Counted from the stretch's first letter, positions 18,810-27,792 are shown. The stretch is 64,000 nucleotides of DNA from Acidovorax sp. sif1233 (GCF_019218755.1 NZ_JAHUWZ010000008.1:1-64000); one strand, 5' to 3'. Translations and numbers: made by a program. The notes: generated from the letters alone by a model not told the origin.

Positions 18810-20027
18810 ATGCACGTCGCCACCCCCCCGGCCCCCCGCCCGCCCTCGACGGCGCACCTGGCCCTGCCCTTCTTCGACGACGCCCACCGCGCGCTGGCCG
18901 AGGGCCTGGTGCCCTGGGCCGCCGCCCAGCAGGTCGATGAGACCGACGACCGCGCCGCCTGCCGCGACTGGGTGCGGCGCCTGGGCGCGGACGGCTGGCT
19001 GCGCTACTGCGTGCCCGCCGCACAGGGCGGCGCGCTGCCCGCGCTCGACTCGCGCGCGCTGGTGCTACTGCGCGAGACGCTGGCCTACCACTCGCCGCTG
19101 GCGGACTTTGCGTTCGCCATGCAGGGCCTGGGCAGCGGCGCCATCACCCTGGCCGGCAGCCCGGCGCAGCAGGCGCACTACCTGCAGGGCGTGGCGCGCG
19201 GCGAGCTGATCGCGGCGTTCGCGCTCAGCGAGCCCGAGGCAGGGTCTGACGTGGGCGCTATGCAAACAGTAGCTACCAGCGCTTATCCACCAAGCGCTAG
19301 CGGCCAAAAAGACTCATATTCCCTCACCGGCACCAAGACCTGGATCAGCAACGGCGGCATTGCAGACTTCTACTGCGTGTTCGCCAAGACCGACCCCGCC
19401 GGCGGTACGCGCGGCATCAGCGCCTTCATCGTCGATGCGGACACGCCGGGCCTCGACGCCTCGCGCCACATCCACGTGATGGCGCCGCACCCGCTGGCCA
19501 CGCTGCAGTTCGACAACTGCGCCGTGCCCGCCACTGCCCTGCTCGGCGAACTGCACGGCGGCTTCAAGCTGGCCATGCGCACGCTCGACATCTTTCGCGC
19601 GTCGGTGGCCGCCGCCGCGCTGGGCATGGCGCGCCGCGCGCTGGCCGAGGCCGTGCACCACGCGCGCCAGCGCCGCATGTTCGGCCAGACGCTGGCGGAC
19701 TTCCAGCTCACACAGGCGAAGATCGGCGAAATGGCCGCGCTGGTGGACAGCGCCGCGCTGCTGACCTACCGCGCGGCCTGGCTGCGCGACGAGGGCGAAA
19801 AACGCGGAGGCGCCCGCGTCACTGCCGAAGCCGCGATGGCAAAAATGACCGCCACCGAAAACGCCCAGCGCGTGATCGACATGGCGCTGCAACTGCACGG
19901 CGGGCGCGGCGTGGAAGTGGGCAGCAAGGTCGAGTCGCTGTACCGCGACATCCGCTCGCTGCGCATCTACGAAGGCGCCACCGAAGTGCAGCAACTCATC
20001 ATCGGCAAGGCCGTCCTGCAGGAGTGA
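18810..20027 (+). CDS. Acyl-CoA dehydrogenase carrying an in-frame repeat insertion
   Basis: This 405-residue FAD-dependent acyl-CoA dehydrogenase starts at the ATG at 18810 with GGGAGATTGAGCCC upstream. The family motifs [38 protein letters not shown] and the C-terminal [21 protein letters not shown] and [11 protein letters not shown] are intact. Between SDVGAMQT and YSLTGTKTW there is an extra segment of about 15 residues ([16 protein letters not shown]) encoded by a family 1 repeat, in the loop between two conserved beta strands near the flavin. It probably introduces a double bond into an alicyclic or ring-opened acyl-CoA of the pathway. Apart from this segment the protein looks functional. 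Confidence 0.9.
   Translation: MHVATPPAPRPPSTAHLALPFFDDAHRALAEGLVPWAAAQQVDETDDRAACRDWVRRLGADGWLRYCVPAAQGGALPALDSRALVLLRETLAYHSPLADFAFAMQGLGSGAITLAGSPAQQAHYLQGVARGELIAAFALSEPEAGSDVGAMQTVATSAYPPSASGQKDSYSLTGTKTWISNGGIADFYCVFAKTDPAGGTRGISAFIVDADTPGLDASRHIHVMAPHPLATLQFDNCAVPATALLGELHGGFKLAMRTLDIFRASVAAAALGMARRALAEAVHHARQRRMFGQTLADFQLTQAKIGEMAALVDSAALLTYRAAWLRDEGEKRGGARVTAEAAMAKMTATENAQRVIDMALQLHGGRGVEVGSKVESLYRDIRSLRIYEGATEVQQLIIGKAVLQE
19257..19317 (+). repeat. Short dispersed repeat, family 1, copy D (inside a gene)
   Basis: Core GTAGCTACCAGCGCTTATCC then ACCAAGCGCTAGCGGCCAAA, ending AAGACTCATA. It is inserted in the acyl-CoA dehydrogenase gene without a frameshift or stop. The dyad AGCGCTT/AAGCGCT is preserved, so this copy is close to the family consensus. 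Confidence 0.85.
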
Positions 20028-20031
20028 TCCC

Positions 20032-21696
20032 ATGAAAGCCGCATCCGCCCAGCCCGACCATTTCGTGCACGACCGCCTGCCCCCGCCCGGGGCCTGGCCC
20101 ACGCTGCGCTACGACCTGCCGGAGCAGCAGATCCCCGAGCAGGTCAATCTCGTGCACGCCCTGTTCGATCAGGCCGAGCGCGCGGGCCACATCGACCGGC
20201 CCCTGCTGCGCGGCCCGCACCGCACATATACCTACCGCGACGCCTGGACCGAGGCCGCGCGCATCGCCGAGGTGCTCACGCAGGACCACGGCCTCGTGCC
20301 CGGCAACCGCGTGCTGCTGCGCGGCGGCAACACGGTGGAGATGGCGCTGGCCTGGCTGGGGACCGTCTACGCCGGGCTGGTGGCGGTGGCCACCATGCCG
20401 CTGCTGCGCGCGGGCGAACTGGCCAGCATCATCGAGCGCGCCCAGCCCACGCTGGCGCTGTGCGATGGCCGCCTGTTGGCCGAGCTGCAGGCGGCGCAGG
20501 CGCAGCACCCGGTGCTCGCCACCATCGTGCCCTTCCACACCGCGCCCGACGCGGCCGACCTCATCCAGCGCGCCCAGGACAAACCCGGCACCACACCGCA
20601 CTGCCCCACGGCGGCGGACGACATCGCGCTCATGGCCTTCACCTCCGGCACCACGGGCGCGCCCAAGGCCGCCGTGCACACCCACCGCGATGTGCTGGCC
20701 GCCTGCGAGGCCTGGCCGCGCCACGTGCTGCGCGCCACGCCCGACGACATCGTGGCCGGATCGCCGCCGCTGGCCTTCACCTTCGGCCTGGGCGGCCTGC
20801 TCGTGTTCCCGATGTGGGCCGGGGCCAGCGTGTACTTCCCGGACCAGCCCTACACGCCCCAGACCATGGTGACGCTGATGCGCGACGCGGGCGTCACCAT
20901 CTGCTACACCGCGCCCACCTTCTACCGGCAGATGGCGCCGTTCGCCCAACAGATCGGCCTGCCCCAGCTGCGCATCTGCGTGAGCGCCGGCGAGGGCCTG
21001 CCCGACGCCACGCGCCAGCTGTGGAAGAACGCCACCGGCATCGACATGACGGACGGCATCGGCGCCACCGAGATGTTCCACATCTTTGTATCGTCGGCGG
21101 GCGGCGAAACGCGCCCCGGCGCCATTGGCAAGGTCGTGCCCGGCTACACCGCCAAGGTGGTGGACGACGATGGCCATGAGGTGCCACGGGGCACCGTGGG
21201 CAAGCTCGCCGTCATCGGCCCCACGGGCTGCAAGTACCTCGACGACCCGCGCCAGGCCAAGTACGTGAAGGACGGCTGGAACTATCCCGGCGACGCGTTC
21301 ACGCAGGACGCCGACGGCTACTTCTTCTACCAGGCGCGCGACGACGACATGATCATCACCGCCGGCTACAACGTGGGCGGCCCCGAGGTGGAAGACGCCC
21401 TGCTGCGCCACCCCGCCGTGGCCGAGTGCGGCGTGATCGGCGTGCCCGACGAGGAGCGCGGCATGGTGGTCAAGGCCATCTGCGTGCTCAAACCCGGCCA
21501 CACGGGCGACGCGGCCATGGTCAAGACGCTGCAGGACCATGTGAAAGCGACCATCGCCCCGTTCAAGTACCCGCGCGTGGTGGAGTTCGTCACGGCCCTG
21601 CCCCGCACCGAGACCGGCAAGCTGCAGCGCTTCAAGCTGCGCCAGGGCGCCGTCGCCGCCACGACCACCACACCCTCCTCGACCAAGACACCATGA
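20032..21696 (+). CDS. Aryl-CoA ligase, probably 2-aminobenzoate-CoA ligase
   Basis: This 554-residue adenylate-forming ligase of the benzoate-CoA ligase family has the AMP-binding motif AFTSGTTGAPKAAVHTHRD near residues 203-221. GIGATEMFHIFVSS in the substrate/adenine region is wording seen in benzoate- and 2-aminobenzoate-CoA ligases. The C-terminal GYNVGGPEVEDALL and PRTETGKLQRFKLRQG include the catalytic Lys. It starts 4 bp after the dehydrogenase gene. It would supply the aryl-CoA substrate for the monooxygenase encoded at 15100. Assignment to anthranilate rests on the operon partners. Confidence 0.83.
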   Translation: MKAASAQPDHFVHDRLPPPGAWPTLRYDLPEQQIPEQVNLVHALFDQAERAGHIDRPLLRGPHRTYTYRDAWTEAARIAEVLTQDHGLVPGNRVLLRGGNTVEMALAWLGTVYAGLVAVATMPLLRAGELASIIERAQPTLALCDGRLLAELQAAQAQHPVLATIVPFHTAPDAADLIQRAQDKPGTTPHCPTAADDIALMAFTSGTTGAPKAAVHTHRDVLAACEAWPRHVLRATPDDIVAGSPPLAFTFGLGGLLVFPMWAGASVYFPDQPYTPQTMVTLMRDAGVTICYTAPTFYRQMAPFAQQIGLPQLRICVSAGEGLPDATRQLWKNATGIDMTDGIGATEMFHIFVSSAGGETRPGAIGKVVPGYTAKVVDDDGHEVPRGTVGKLAVIGPTGCKYLDDPRQAKYVKDGWNYPGDAFTQDADGYFFYQARDDDMIITAGYNVGGPEVEDALLRHPAVAECGVIGVPDEERGMVVKAICVLKPGHTGDAAMVKTLQDHVKATIAPFKYPRVVEFVTALPRTETGKLQRFKLRQGAVAATTTTPSSTKTP

Positions 21697-22097
21697 AGAA
21701 CACCCTTTTGCAACCCGAAGGCTGGGTGACCCCCAAGGGCTACGCCAACGGCGTGGCCGCGCGCGGCACGATGGTCTTCACCGGCGGCCAGATCGGCTGG
21801 AATGCGCAGCAGCAGTTCGAGAGCGATGATTTCATCGACCAGACCCGGCAGACGCTGCTGAACGTGCGTGCGGTGCTGGAGGCCGGCGGCGCGGGGCCCG
21901 AGCACCTGGTGCGGCTGACCTGGTACGTGGTGGACCGCACGGAATACAACGCACGGTTGAAGGAGCTGGGCGCGGTGTACCGCGAGGTGCTGGGGAAAAA
22001 TTTTCCGGCGATGGCATGTGTGCAGGTGGCGGGGTTGATGGAGGAGCGGGCGAAGGTGGAGATCGAGGCGACGGCGGTGGTGCCGGATAGTGCGTGA
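21693..22097 (+). CDS. RidA-family imine/enamine deaminase
   Basis: This 134-residue RidA (YjgF/YER057c/UK114) protein starts with ATGA overlapping the ligase stop. Family wording includes GTMVFTGGQIGWN, LLNVRAVLEAGGAGPEHLVRLTWYV and a C-terminal KVEIEATAVV. RidA proteins are trimers that hydrolyse reactive enamines and imines. That fits a pathway in which reduction of 2-aminobenzoyl-CoA leaves an enamine on the ring: RidA would release ammonium. It is the last gene before a long non-coding stretch and so probably closes the operon. Confidence 0.9.
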   Translation: MKNTLLQPEGWVTPKGYANGVAARGTMVFTGGQIGWNAQQQFESDDFIDQTRQTLLNVRAVLEAGGAGPEHLVRLTWYVVDRTEYNARLKELGAVYREVLGKNFPAMACVQVAGLMEERAKVEIEATAVVPDSA

Positions 22098-22276
22098 TGG
22101 GGGTATTTCATGGTCGAGCGCCGCAGTGCTCAGCCGTGACGGCTGAAGCTACAGAGCCGCGAATTGACCTCCCGCCCGGTCGGGTTGAGCTTGTCGGACC
22201 CTGGGTGCGCTCGCAGGCTCGCTGATGGGCAGCATGCCTGGTTGAAGGGCGGAGGCCGGGAGTCGCCCGGCGTGCG

Positions 22277-22790
22277 AGTAACTTTCTTTCGCGTCGCCGA
22301 AAGAAAGTCACCAAAGAAAGGGCGACCCTACAGCCTGCGTCCCCACTCGCCCGCTGGGCGAGCGGGGCAACCTGCGGTGCTCGCGCGGGGGGCGCGCTGC
22401 GGAACTCGCTGCGCGCTTCGCGCTCCGCTCAGACAACCGCCGCGAGTCAGTCAACGAAGGCGTGTGTCCTTCGGCACACGCCCGCCCCCCGCACTGCGCT
22501 CCTCGGCGCATCCTGAAGGGCTGGGGGAGCCAACATCCACACGGGCCATCGCTGCGCCTGCGTCGGTGCGGTTGCGGGGTGAGCATGGGCGTCGCAGCGC
22601 CCATGCCTCGTGCTCTGACTCGCCGTGGTTGTCCGAGCGGCGCGCGCCAGCGCACAGCGAGTTCCACGGCGCACCCCGCAACCGCACCGACGCAGGTTTG
22701 CCCCGCAGCGCAGCGCAGGGGTCGCAGACTGTGGGTCGCCTTTCTTTTGGGTACTTTTCTTTGGCGAAGCAAAGAACAAGTACCTCGCCC
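22277..22790. repeat. Large imperfect inverted repeat, no gene
   Basis: The gap 22098-22880 has no convincing gene. Two arms, about 22277-22455 and 22615-22790, are similar in opposite orientation. Each begins at its outer end with a hairpin: ACTTTCTTTC at 22281-22290 pairing with GAAAGAAAGT at 22299-22308, and GTACTTTTCTTTG pairing with CAAAGAACAAGTAC at 22751-22783. Then come matching blocks such as AAAGAAAGGGCGACCC and, inverted on the right, AAAGAAAGGCGACCC, GAACTCGCTG, and CAGACAACCGCCGCGAGTCA against CGGACAACCACGGCGAGTCA. Inside, CCTGCGTCGG at 22557-22566 starts a 25-bp block (to 22581) whose exact inverse lies at 22672-22696, with a small perfect hairpin (GCATGGGCG/CGCCCATGC) at 22583-22606. 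The frames across it look like shadows. Confidence 0.75.
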
Positions 22791-22880
22791 GCCGGGGCGA
22801 CATCCCGGCCTCTGCCCTCAAACCAAACACACCGCCCACTACAAACCAACAGGCAACAACCAACCCTATTACCCAGCCAG

Positions 22881-23828
22881 CTATCCAGCCCGATACCCCC
22901 CCCACGACGCCCTCCGCGCCACCCACCACCCCTGCAACGCCTTGCCATACAAAATCAACACTAGCGCCGCCCCAATCAAAGGCAACGCCGCAAACACCCA
23001 CCCCGTCAGCAACTCACCCCCCAGCGCCACCCCCACCAGCAACGCCACCGCCGGATTCACGAACGAATAGCTCCCCGCCAGCGCGGCCGACGTGTTCTGC
23101 AGCAGCCACAGGTATGCATTGAGCGCCACCAGCGTGCCAAAGACCAGCAGGTACACCCACGCCGCCCACGACCGGGCGCTCACCTGCCCCAGCGCGCTCA
23201 CGGGCTCGAAGCACAACGCGGCCACCAGTCCCATCGCGCCGCCCACCAGCCACTGCGCCGCAGCCGCCATGGCCGGCGCGGGCAGCGACAGCTTGCGCGA
23301 TGCGTACGAGCCCACGCTCCAGCACAGCGGCGCGCCAAAGGCCAGCACGGCCCCCAGCCAGGTGGCGGAAAAGTCGCCCTCCATCGCCAGCAGCAGTGCG
23401 CCCACCACGCCCAGCACCAGGCCGATCCAGCTGGTGGCCGGCACGCGTTCGCCGCCCCAGTGCGTCCACAGCGCCAGCCACATGGGCATGGTGGTGACCA
23501 CGGTGGCCATGAGGCCTGAGCCGATGCCCAGCTTCTGCGCAAAGCCCACGAGGTTCATCGCGAGGAAGACCATGAGGGCGCCGACGATGGCCGAATTGCG
23601 CCACTGCGCGGCCGTGGGCAGCGCATGCCCTTGCCACAGGGCCACCAGCAGCATCACGCCGCCCGCGCACAGAAAACGGATGGCGCTCATGAACAGCGGC
23701 GGCATGGTCTGCAGCGCGATGCCGATGGCGAAATAGGTGGTGCCCCACACCACATAGACCAGCAGCAGGGCCACGGCCACCGCCCAGGTGCGCTGTGGGC
23801 GGGCTTGCGCATTGAAAATCGCCGGCAT
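22881..23828 (-). CDS. EamA/DMT-family transporter
   Basis: This 315-residue inner-membrane protein starts at the ATG at 23828, with AAGGTG five bases upstream; an in-frame GTG at 23837 is the alternative. Ten hydrophobic segments in two EamA repeats are visible, for example VALLLVYVVWGTTYFAIGIA near the start and NPAVALLVGVALGGE near the end. RhaT/YdcZ-like DMT proteins export metabolites such as amino acids. It is divergent from an Lrp-type regulator only 70 bp away, the usual arrangement for an amino acid exporter controlled by Lrp/AsnC. The 3' third of the gene has a marked G-rich coding strand. Confidence 0.9.
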   Translation of the reverse strand: MPAIFNAQARPQRTWAVAVALLLVYVVWGTTYFAIGIALQTMPPLFMSAIRFLCAGGVMLLVALWQGHALPTAAQWRNSAIVGALMVFLAMNLVGFAQKLGIGSGLMATVVTTMPMWLALWTHWGGERVPATSWIGLVLGVVGALLLAMEGDFSATWLGAVLAFGAPLCWSVGSYASRKLSLPAPAMAAAAQWLVGGAMGLVAALCFEPVSALGQVSARSWAAWVYLLVFGTLVALNAYLWLLQNTSAALAGSYSFVNPAVALLVGVALGGELLTGWVFAALPLIGAALVLILYGKALQGWWVARRASWGGYRAG

Positions 23829-23856
23829 ATTCTTCACCTTACCGAATAATTTATGG

Positions 23857-23870
23857 AAACCGCGAGGTTT
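23857..23870. promoter_or_regulatory. Palindrome in the exporter/Lrp divergent promoter
   Basis: AAACC-GCGA-GGTTT is a perfect 14-bp palindrome in the 70-bp AT-rich space between the two divergent starts. Position and symmetry suit an Lrp/AsnC operator or a shared regulatory site. Binding is inferred. Confidence 0.45.
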
Positions 23871-23898
23871 TCGGAATTTTTACCAAAATCAGGCGGCT

Positions 23899-24390
23899 AT
23901 GCAAGCAAATATTCAGACAGATGACATGGACGCCAGAATTATTTCGGCATTGGGTGCGGATGGCCGACGTTCCTATGCCGATGTGGGCGCCGAGGTGGGG
24001 CTGTCCACCGCCGCGGTGCACGAACGGGTGAAGAAGCTGCTGGACAAGGGCGTGATCCGCCGTTTTTCGATCAGCGTGGACCCCGAGCGCGTGGGCCTGA
24101 ACTTCACGGCGTTCGTGGCCATCCGCAACGATGGCGGCATCCACTGCCGCGACGTGGCGCCGCGCCTGCGCGCGATGCCGCAGGTGGAAGAACTGCACAG
24201 CGTGGCGGGCGAGTACGACTTTCTGGCCAAGGTGCGTACCACCCACGCGCGCGCGCTGGAAGACGTGATCTACGAAATCAAGGCCATCGCGGGGGTGGCC
24301 CGCACCACCAGCACCGTGGTGCTCAACACCGAGTTCGAGGACCGGCCGCTGGACCTGGGGTGGATGGGCAGCGGCAAGGCCTCGCCCTGA
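23899..24390 (+). CDS. Lrp/AsnC-family transcriptional regulator
   Basis: This 163-residue protein has an N-terminal helix-turn-helix (DARIISALGADGRRSYADVG, then VGLSTAAVHERVKKLLDKGV) and a C-terminal RAM domain (TAFVAIRNDGG, HSVAGEYDFLAKVRT). I use the ATG at 23899; a second ATG at 23926 would trim nine poorly conserved residues. Lrp proteins form ring-shaped octamers and sense amino acids. Being divergent from the EamA exporter, it probably controls that gene and itself. Confidence 0.92.
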   Translation: MQANIQTDDMDARIISALGADGRRSYADVGAEVGLSTAAVHERVKKLLDKGVIRRFSISVDPERVGLNFTAFVAIRNDGGIHCRDVAPRLRAMPQVEELHSVAGEYDFLAKVRTTHARALEDVIYEIKAIAGVARTTSTVVLNTEFEDRPLDLGWMGSGKASP

Positions 24391-24420
24391 CGCGGGACAC
24401 GGCCCGGCCCACCCGCCAGG

Positions 24421-25017
24421 TCAGCGCACCCACGCGGCCGAGCAGCGGTACGGGTAGGCCACAGGCTTTGCCTGGGCAGGCGCGTGGGCCACACGGCCCA
24501 TCAGCGCCACATAGTGCTCCAGGGCCGGCGTCGGCAGGCCAGGCACCTTGGCATGGTCGTCGTAGCGGCGCAGGCGAATGGCCTCCTGGGCAAAAGGCAG
24601 GGCTTCGAAGCGCATCGCCTCCTGCGCCGTGAAAGGCCCCCCCTGCAGGGCCAGGCTGTGCCGCGACGCGGGCGAGAGCGTCTCCCGGTAGCCCGGCTCC
24701 AGGGTGCACAGGTAGCGCTTGGCGTCCACGTGCAGGCGGATGGGCTCCAGCACCGCATCGGGCAGCAGGCCGCGCAGGAACGGGAGGGCCATGTACTGGT
24801 GCAGGTCGTCCTGTGCGGCCGCATCGCCACCGGGCGCCAGCAGGTGCCCCAGGTCATGCAGCAGGGCGGCCACCACCGTGGCGGGGGTCTCGCCGGATTT
24901 CTCTGCCCATTGCGCGCACTGGAGCGCGTGCTCCAGCTGGCTGACGGCCTCGCGGCCGTACTGATGGATGCCCCGGGTGGCCAGCAGGTGGGCGATGTCT
25001 TCAAGGCTCAATGCCAC
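24421..25017 (-). CDS. PhnZ-like HD-domain mixed-valent diiron oxygenase
   Basis: This 198-residue protein starts at a GTG at 25017, 14 bp after the phnE stop. It is an HD-domain protein of the phosphonate-operon-associated type. Candidate metal ligands are H30, H54-D55, H73, H96 and D153/D154, and Y20 and E23 precede them with the same spacing (10 and 7 residues before the first His) as Tyr24 and Glu27 of characterised PhnZ, by recollection of that enzyme. HVDAKRYLC is a family signature. PhnZ cleaves the C-P bond of 2-amino-1-hydroxyethylphosphonate made by the dioxygenase PhnY. No phnY-like gene is in the window, so the substrate may differ or the partner may be elsewhere. Its position after phnCDE ties it to phosphonate use. 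Confidence 0.85.
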   Translation of the reverse strand: MALSLEDIAHLLATRGIHQYGREAVSQLEHALQCAQWAEKSGETPATVVAALLHDLGHLLAPGGDAAAQDDLHQYMALPFLRGLLPDAVLEPIRLHVDAKRYLCTLEPGYRETLSPASRHSLALQGGPFTAQEAMRFEALPFAQEAIRLRRYDDHAKVPGLPTPALEHYVALMGRVAHAPAQAKPVAYPYRCSAAWVR

Positions 25018-25031
25018 GGTGCGCCCCTGTG

Positions 25032-25838
25032 TCAGACCAGGGCCTTGCGGATGCGCGCCGACACCACGTCGATCGCGCTCACGGTGACCACGATGATGAG
25101 CATCACCGCGCAGGTCTCGGCGTACTGGAAGCCGCGGATGATCTCCCACAGCACAACGCCAATGCCGCCGGCCCCCACCATGCCCACCACCGAGGCAGAA
25201 CGCACGTTGGCCTCGAAGCGGTAGAGGGTGTAGGAAATCCACAGCGGGATCACCTGCGGGATCACGCCGTAGATGATCTCGTGCAGCGCGCTCGCGCCGG
25301 TGGAGCGGATGCCCTCCACGGGCTGCGGATCGATGGCCTCGACCGCCTCGGAGAACAGCTTGGCCAGCGTGCCCGTGGTGTGGATCCACAGCGCCAGCAC
25401 CCCCGCGAACGGGCCCAGGCCCACCGCCACCACGAAGAGCATGGCGAACACCATCTCGTTGATGGCACGGAAGGCGTCGAGCACGCGGCGCACCGGCTGG
25501 TTCACCCACCACGGCGCGATGTTGGACGAGGCCAGCAGCGCCAGCGGCACGGCGGTGACCACCGCGAGCGCCGTGCCCCACAGCGCGATCTGCAACGTGA
25601 CCAGCATCTCCTGCACGTAGATCTGCCACTGCGAGAAATTGGGCGGAAAGAACTCGGCCGCGTACTGGGCCATGTTGCCCGAGTCCTTGACGAGGTCGAG
25701 CGGGCGCATGTCGGCGCCCTTCCAGGATGCGGCCAGCACCACCAGCAGGATGCCCCAGGAGAGGTACCAGGCGAGGCTGCGCTTGGGCGCGGCGGTGCTC
25801 GCCAGGGTCGCGAGCGAAGGGGTCAATGCGGAAGACAT
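25032..25838 (-). CDS. phnE: Phosphonate ABC transporter permease PhnE
   Basis: This 268-residue inner-membrane permease has a first membrane segment near residues 22-42 ([20 protein letters not shown]), several further segments, and the inner-membrane coupling loop with [25 protein letters not shown], the family's EAA-like motif. It is downstream of phnD with 37 bp between, and upstream of the HD oxygenase gene. With PhnC and PhnD it forms the phosphonate importer. The length agrees with E. coli PhnE and the gene is intact. Confidence 0.93.
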   Translation of the reverse strand: MSSALTPSLATLASTAAPKRSLAWYLSWGILLVVLAASWKGADMRPLDLVKDSGNMAQYAAEFFPPNFSQWQIYVQEMLVTLQIALWGTALAVVTAVPLALLASSNIAPWWVNQPVRRVLDAFRAINEMVFAMLFVVAVGLGPFAGVLALWIHTTGTLAKLFSEAVEAIDPQPVEGIRSTGASALHEIIYGVIPQVIPLWISYTLYRFEANVRSASVVGMVGAGGIGVVLWEIIRGFQYAETCAVMLIIVVTVSAIDVVSARIRKALV

Positions 25839-25875
25839 GGTGGGGGCTGGCCGGATGCGTTGCGTGCTTGCGTGT

Positions 25876-26826
25876 TTACTTCAGGGACGCCAGCTGCTGG
25901 TCGATCTCGGCCAGGCGGGTCTTCTTGTCGGCGTCGGCCAGCGTGGCATCGGCCTCGATCTTGTTGCGCTTGCCGAACAGGTCGAGCTGGCGAATGGGCG
26001 TGAGCTGCGCATTGGTGGATGGCTTGAAGCCCGAGAGCTTGGAGATCTTCATGACGATCTCCTTCTCGCGCGCATCGGTCTTGGCGTAGTTGTAGAAGAA
26101 GTCCTTGATCTTGGCCTTGAGCGGCTCGGGCAGGTCCTTGCGGATCACCATGGGGTCGAGCGGAATCAGGGGCGATGTCCAGATGACCTTGATGTCCTTG
26201 AACTTCTCGGGCTGGCGCTCCTTGAGCTTCTCGAGGTTTTCGCTGTTGTTGGTGGCCACGTCGACCTGCTTGTTGGCCACGGCCAGGGCGTTGGTCTCAT
26301 GGTTGGCGCTGCGCGCGATCTTGAAGTGCGTCTTGGCGTCGACCTTGTTCTGCGCGAAGGCGTAGTAGCCGGGCACCAGGAAACCCGAGGTGGAGTTGGG
26401 GTCGCCGTTGCCGAAGCTCAGCGACTTGCCGTTCTTGAGCACGTCGTCCAGCGAAGCCAGGGGGCTGTCCTTGTGCACGATGAGGTGCGAGTAGTAGCCC
26501 TGCGTGCCATCGGCGTTGACCATCTGCGCGAACACTTCACCATTGGCGCGGTCCACCGCCTCCATGGCCGACTTGTTGCCCAGCCATGCCACCTGCATCT
26601 TGTTGAAACGCATGGCTTCGATGAGGCCCGCATAGTCAGACGCGAAGAAGGCGTTGATCTTCAGGCCCGTCTGCTTGGCCATGTCGTCCAGCAGGGGCTG
26701 CCAGTCGGCCTTGAGGTTCTGCGAGGCTTCGGTCGAGATCATGCCGAAGTTGATGGCGTCCTGGGCGAGGACGCCCGTGGTCAGGCCCAGGCCAAGGGCC
26801 AGGACTGCGCACAGTTTCTTGATCAT
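25876..26826 (-). CDS. phnD: Phosphonate ABC transporter binding protein PhnD
   Basis: This 316-residue periplasmic receptor has a clear signal peptide ([20 protein letters not shown], cleavage near LAQ). The mature protein begins [27 protein letters not shown] and includes [23 protein letters not shown] and the C-terminal [22 protein letters not shown], typical PhnD wording. GAGCCATCC precedes the ATG. PhnD receptors bind 2-aminoethylphosphonate and other alkylphosphonates with high affinity. The gene is part of phnCDE and is probably transcribed from the phnC promoter. Confidence 0.94.
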   Translation of the reverse strand: MIKKLCAVLALGLGLTTGVLAQDAINFGMISTEASQNLKADWQPLLDDMAKQTGLKINAFFASDYAGLIEAMRFNKMQVAWLGNKSAMEAVDRANGEVFAQMVNADGTQGYYSHLIVHKDSPLASLDDVLKNGKSLSFGNGDPNSTSGFLVPGYYAFAQNKVDAKTHFKIARSANHETNALAVANKQVDVATNNSENLEKLKERQPEKFKDIKVIWTSPLIPLDPMVIRKDLPEPLKAKIKDFFYNYAKTDAREKEIVMKISKLSGFKPSTNAQLTPIRQLDLFGKRNKIEADATLADADKKTRLAEIDQQLASLK

Positions 26827-26883
26827 GGATGGCTCCAGAGAGGTGACAACGGTAGGGAAAAGGGAAGCAAAAGACAGGGAACT

Positions 26884-27747
26884 TCAGGCGGCCTGGGCCA
26901 GGGGCTGGGCCGCCCAGCCGGAAGCCGGCTGCTGCGCCGGTGCAGGCACCACGGCCAGGGGCAGGCTGGCGCCCAGGATCTCGTCGGCCTGCACGCCATA
27001 GAGCTCGCGCAGCAGCGCCGGTGTGAGGGCGGCCGAGGGGCCGTCATAGACTACGCGGCCCTGGTGCAGCGCGACCACGCGGGGGCAGTATTTGATGGCC
27101 ACGTCCACCTGGTGCAGCGAGACCACGACGGTGCTGCCGTCCTCGCGGTTGATGCGCGCCAGGATGTCCATGACCTTGCGCGAGGATTCGGGGTCGAGCG
27201 AGGCGATGGGCTCGTCGGCCAGCACCACCTTGGCGCCCTGCACCAGGGTGCGGGCAATGGCGGCGCGCTGCTGCTGCCCGCCCGAGAGGGTGGAGGCACG
27301 CTGCGCGTGGCAGTCGGCAATGCCCACGCGGGCCAGGGCCTCTAGCGCCAGGGCTCGCTCGTGCGGGCGGAACACGCGCAGCCAGCCGCGCCATTTCGGC
27401 GTGCGGTGCAGCATGCCCACCAGCACGTTCATCATCACCGGCAGGCGGTCCACCAGGTTGAACTGCTGGAATACGAAGCCCACCTGCGAGCGCACCTTGC
27501 GGATGTCGCGGTGGATGCGCCCGCCCTGCTGCACGCAGCGGCCGTCGACCTCGATCAGCGAGTGGCTGTCGCCATCGGCCACCACCAGGCCGGCCACATG
27601 GCGCAGCAGCGTGGACTTGCCCGAGCCCGAGGCGCCGATCAGCGCCACCATCTCGCCGGCATGCACCGTGAGGTCGATGTCGCGCAGCGCGTGCTTGCCG
27701 TTGGCGAAATGCTTGTTCAGTTGTTCGGTGCGCAGGGCAATGGGCAT
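26884..27747 (-). CDS. phnC: Phosphonate ABC transporter ATPase PhnC
   Basis: This 287-residue ATPase has Walker [10 protein letters not shown], signature [15 protein letters not shown] and Walker [14 protein letters not shown] start it at the ATG at 27747 ([14 protein letters not shown]); an in-frame TTG four codons earlier is less likely. It is the first gene of the phnCDE-oxygenase unit and is preceded by a Pho-box-like element (27793-27810) and a PhnF-type site (27761-27772). The C-terminal 30 residues ([20 protein letters not shown]) form an uncommon Pro/Ala/Gln-rich extension. Confidence 0.93.
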   Translation of the reverse strand: MPIALRTEQLNKHFANGKHALRDIDLTVHAGEMVALIGASGSGKSTLLRHVAGLVVADGDSHSLIEVDGRCVQQGGRIHRDIRKVRSQVGFVFQQFNLVDRLPVMMNVLVGMLHRTPKWRGWLRVFRPHERALALEALARVGIADCHAQRASTLSGGQQQRAAIARTLVQGAKVVLADEPIASLDPESSRKVMDILARINREDGSTVVVSLHQVDVAIKYCPRVVALHQGRVVYDGPSAALTPALLRELYGVQADEILGASLPLAVVPAPAQQPASGWAAQPLAQAA

Positions 27748-27760
27748 GGCGGATTCCAAG

Positions 27761-27772
27761 TCGTCTATACAA
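27761..27772 (-). promoter_or_regulatory. Candidate PhnF operator upstream of phnC
   Basis: On the minus strand this reads TTGTATAGACGA, one base from the copy upstream of phnG (TTGTATAGACAA) and close to the TGGTATAGACCA operator known for mycobacterial PhnF. It lies 13 bp before the phnC start codon. Confidence 0.7.
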
Positions 27773-27792
27773 ATGCAGTGTGGAAGGCGGCT

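Noticed and set aside
22164-23122. Several open frames across the large inverted repeat
   Set aside because: They read through the palindromic arms in all directions with low-complexity composition; nothing resembles a protein family.
24421-25629. A longer reading of the HD-oxygenase frame
   Set aside because: The upstream 200 codons overlap phnE antiphase and have shadow composition; the GTG at 25017 follows the phnE stop and gives the expected size.
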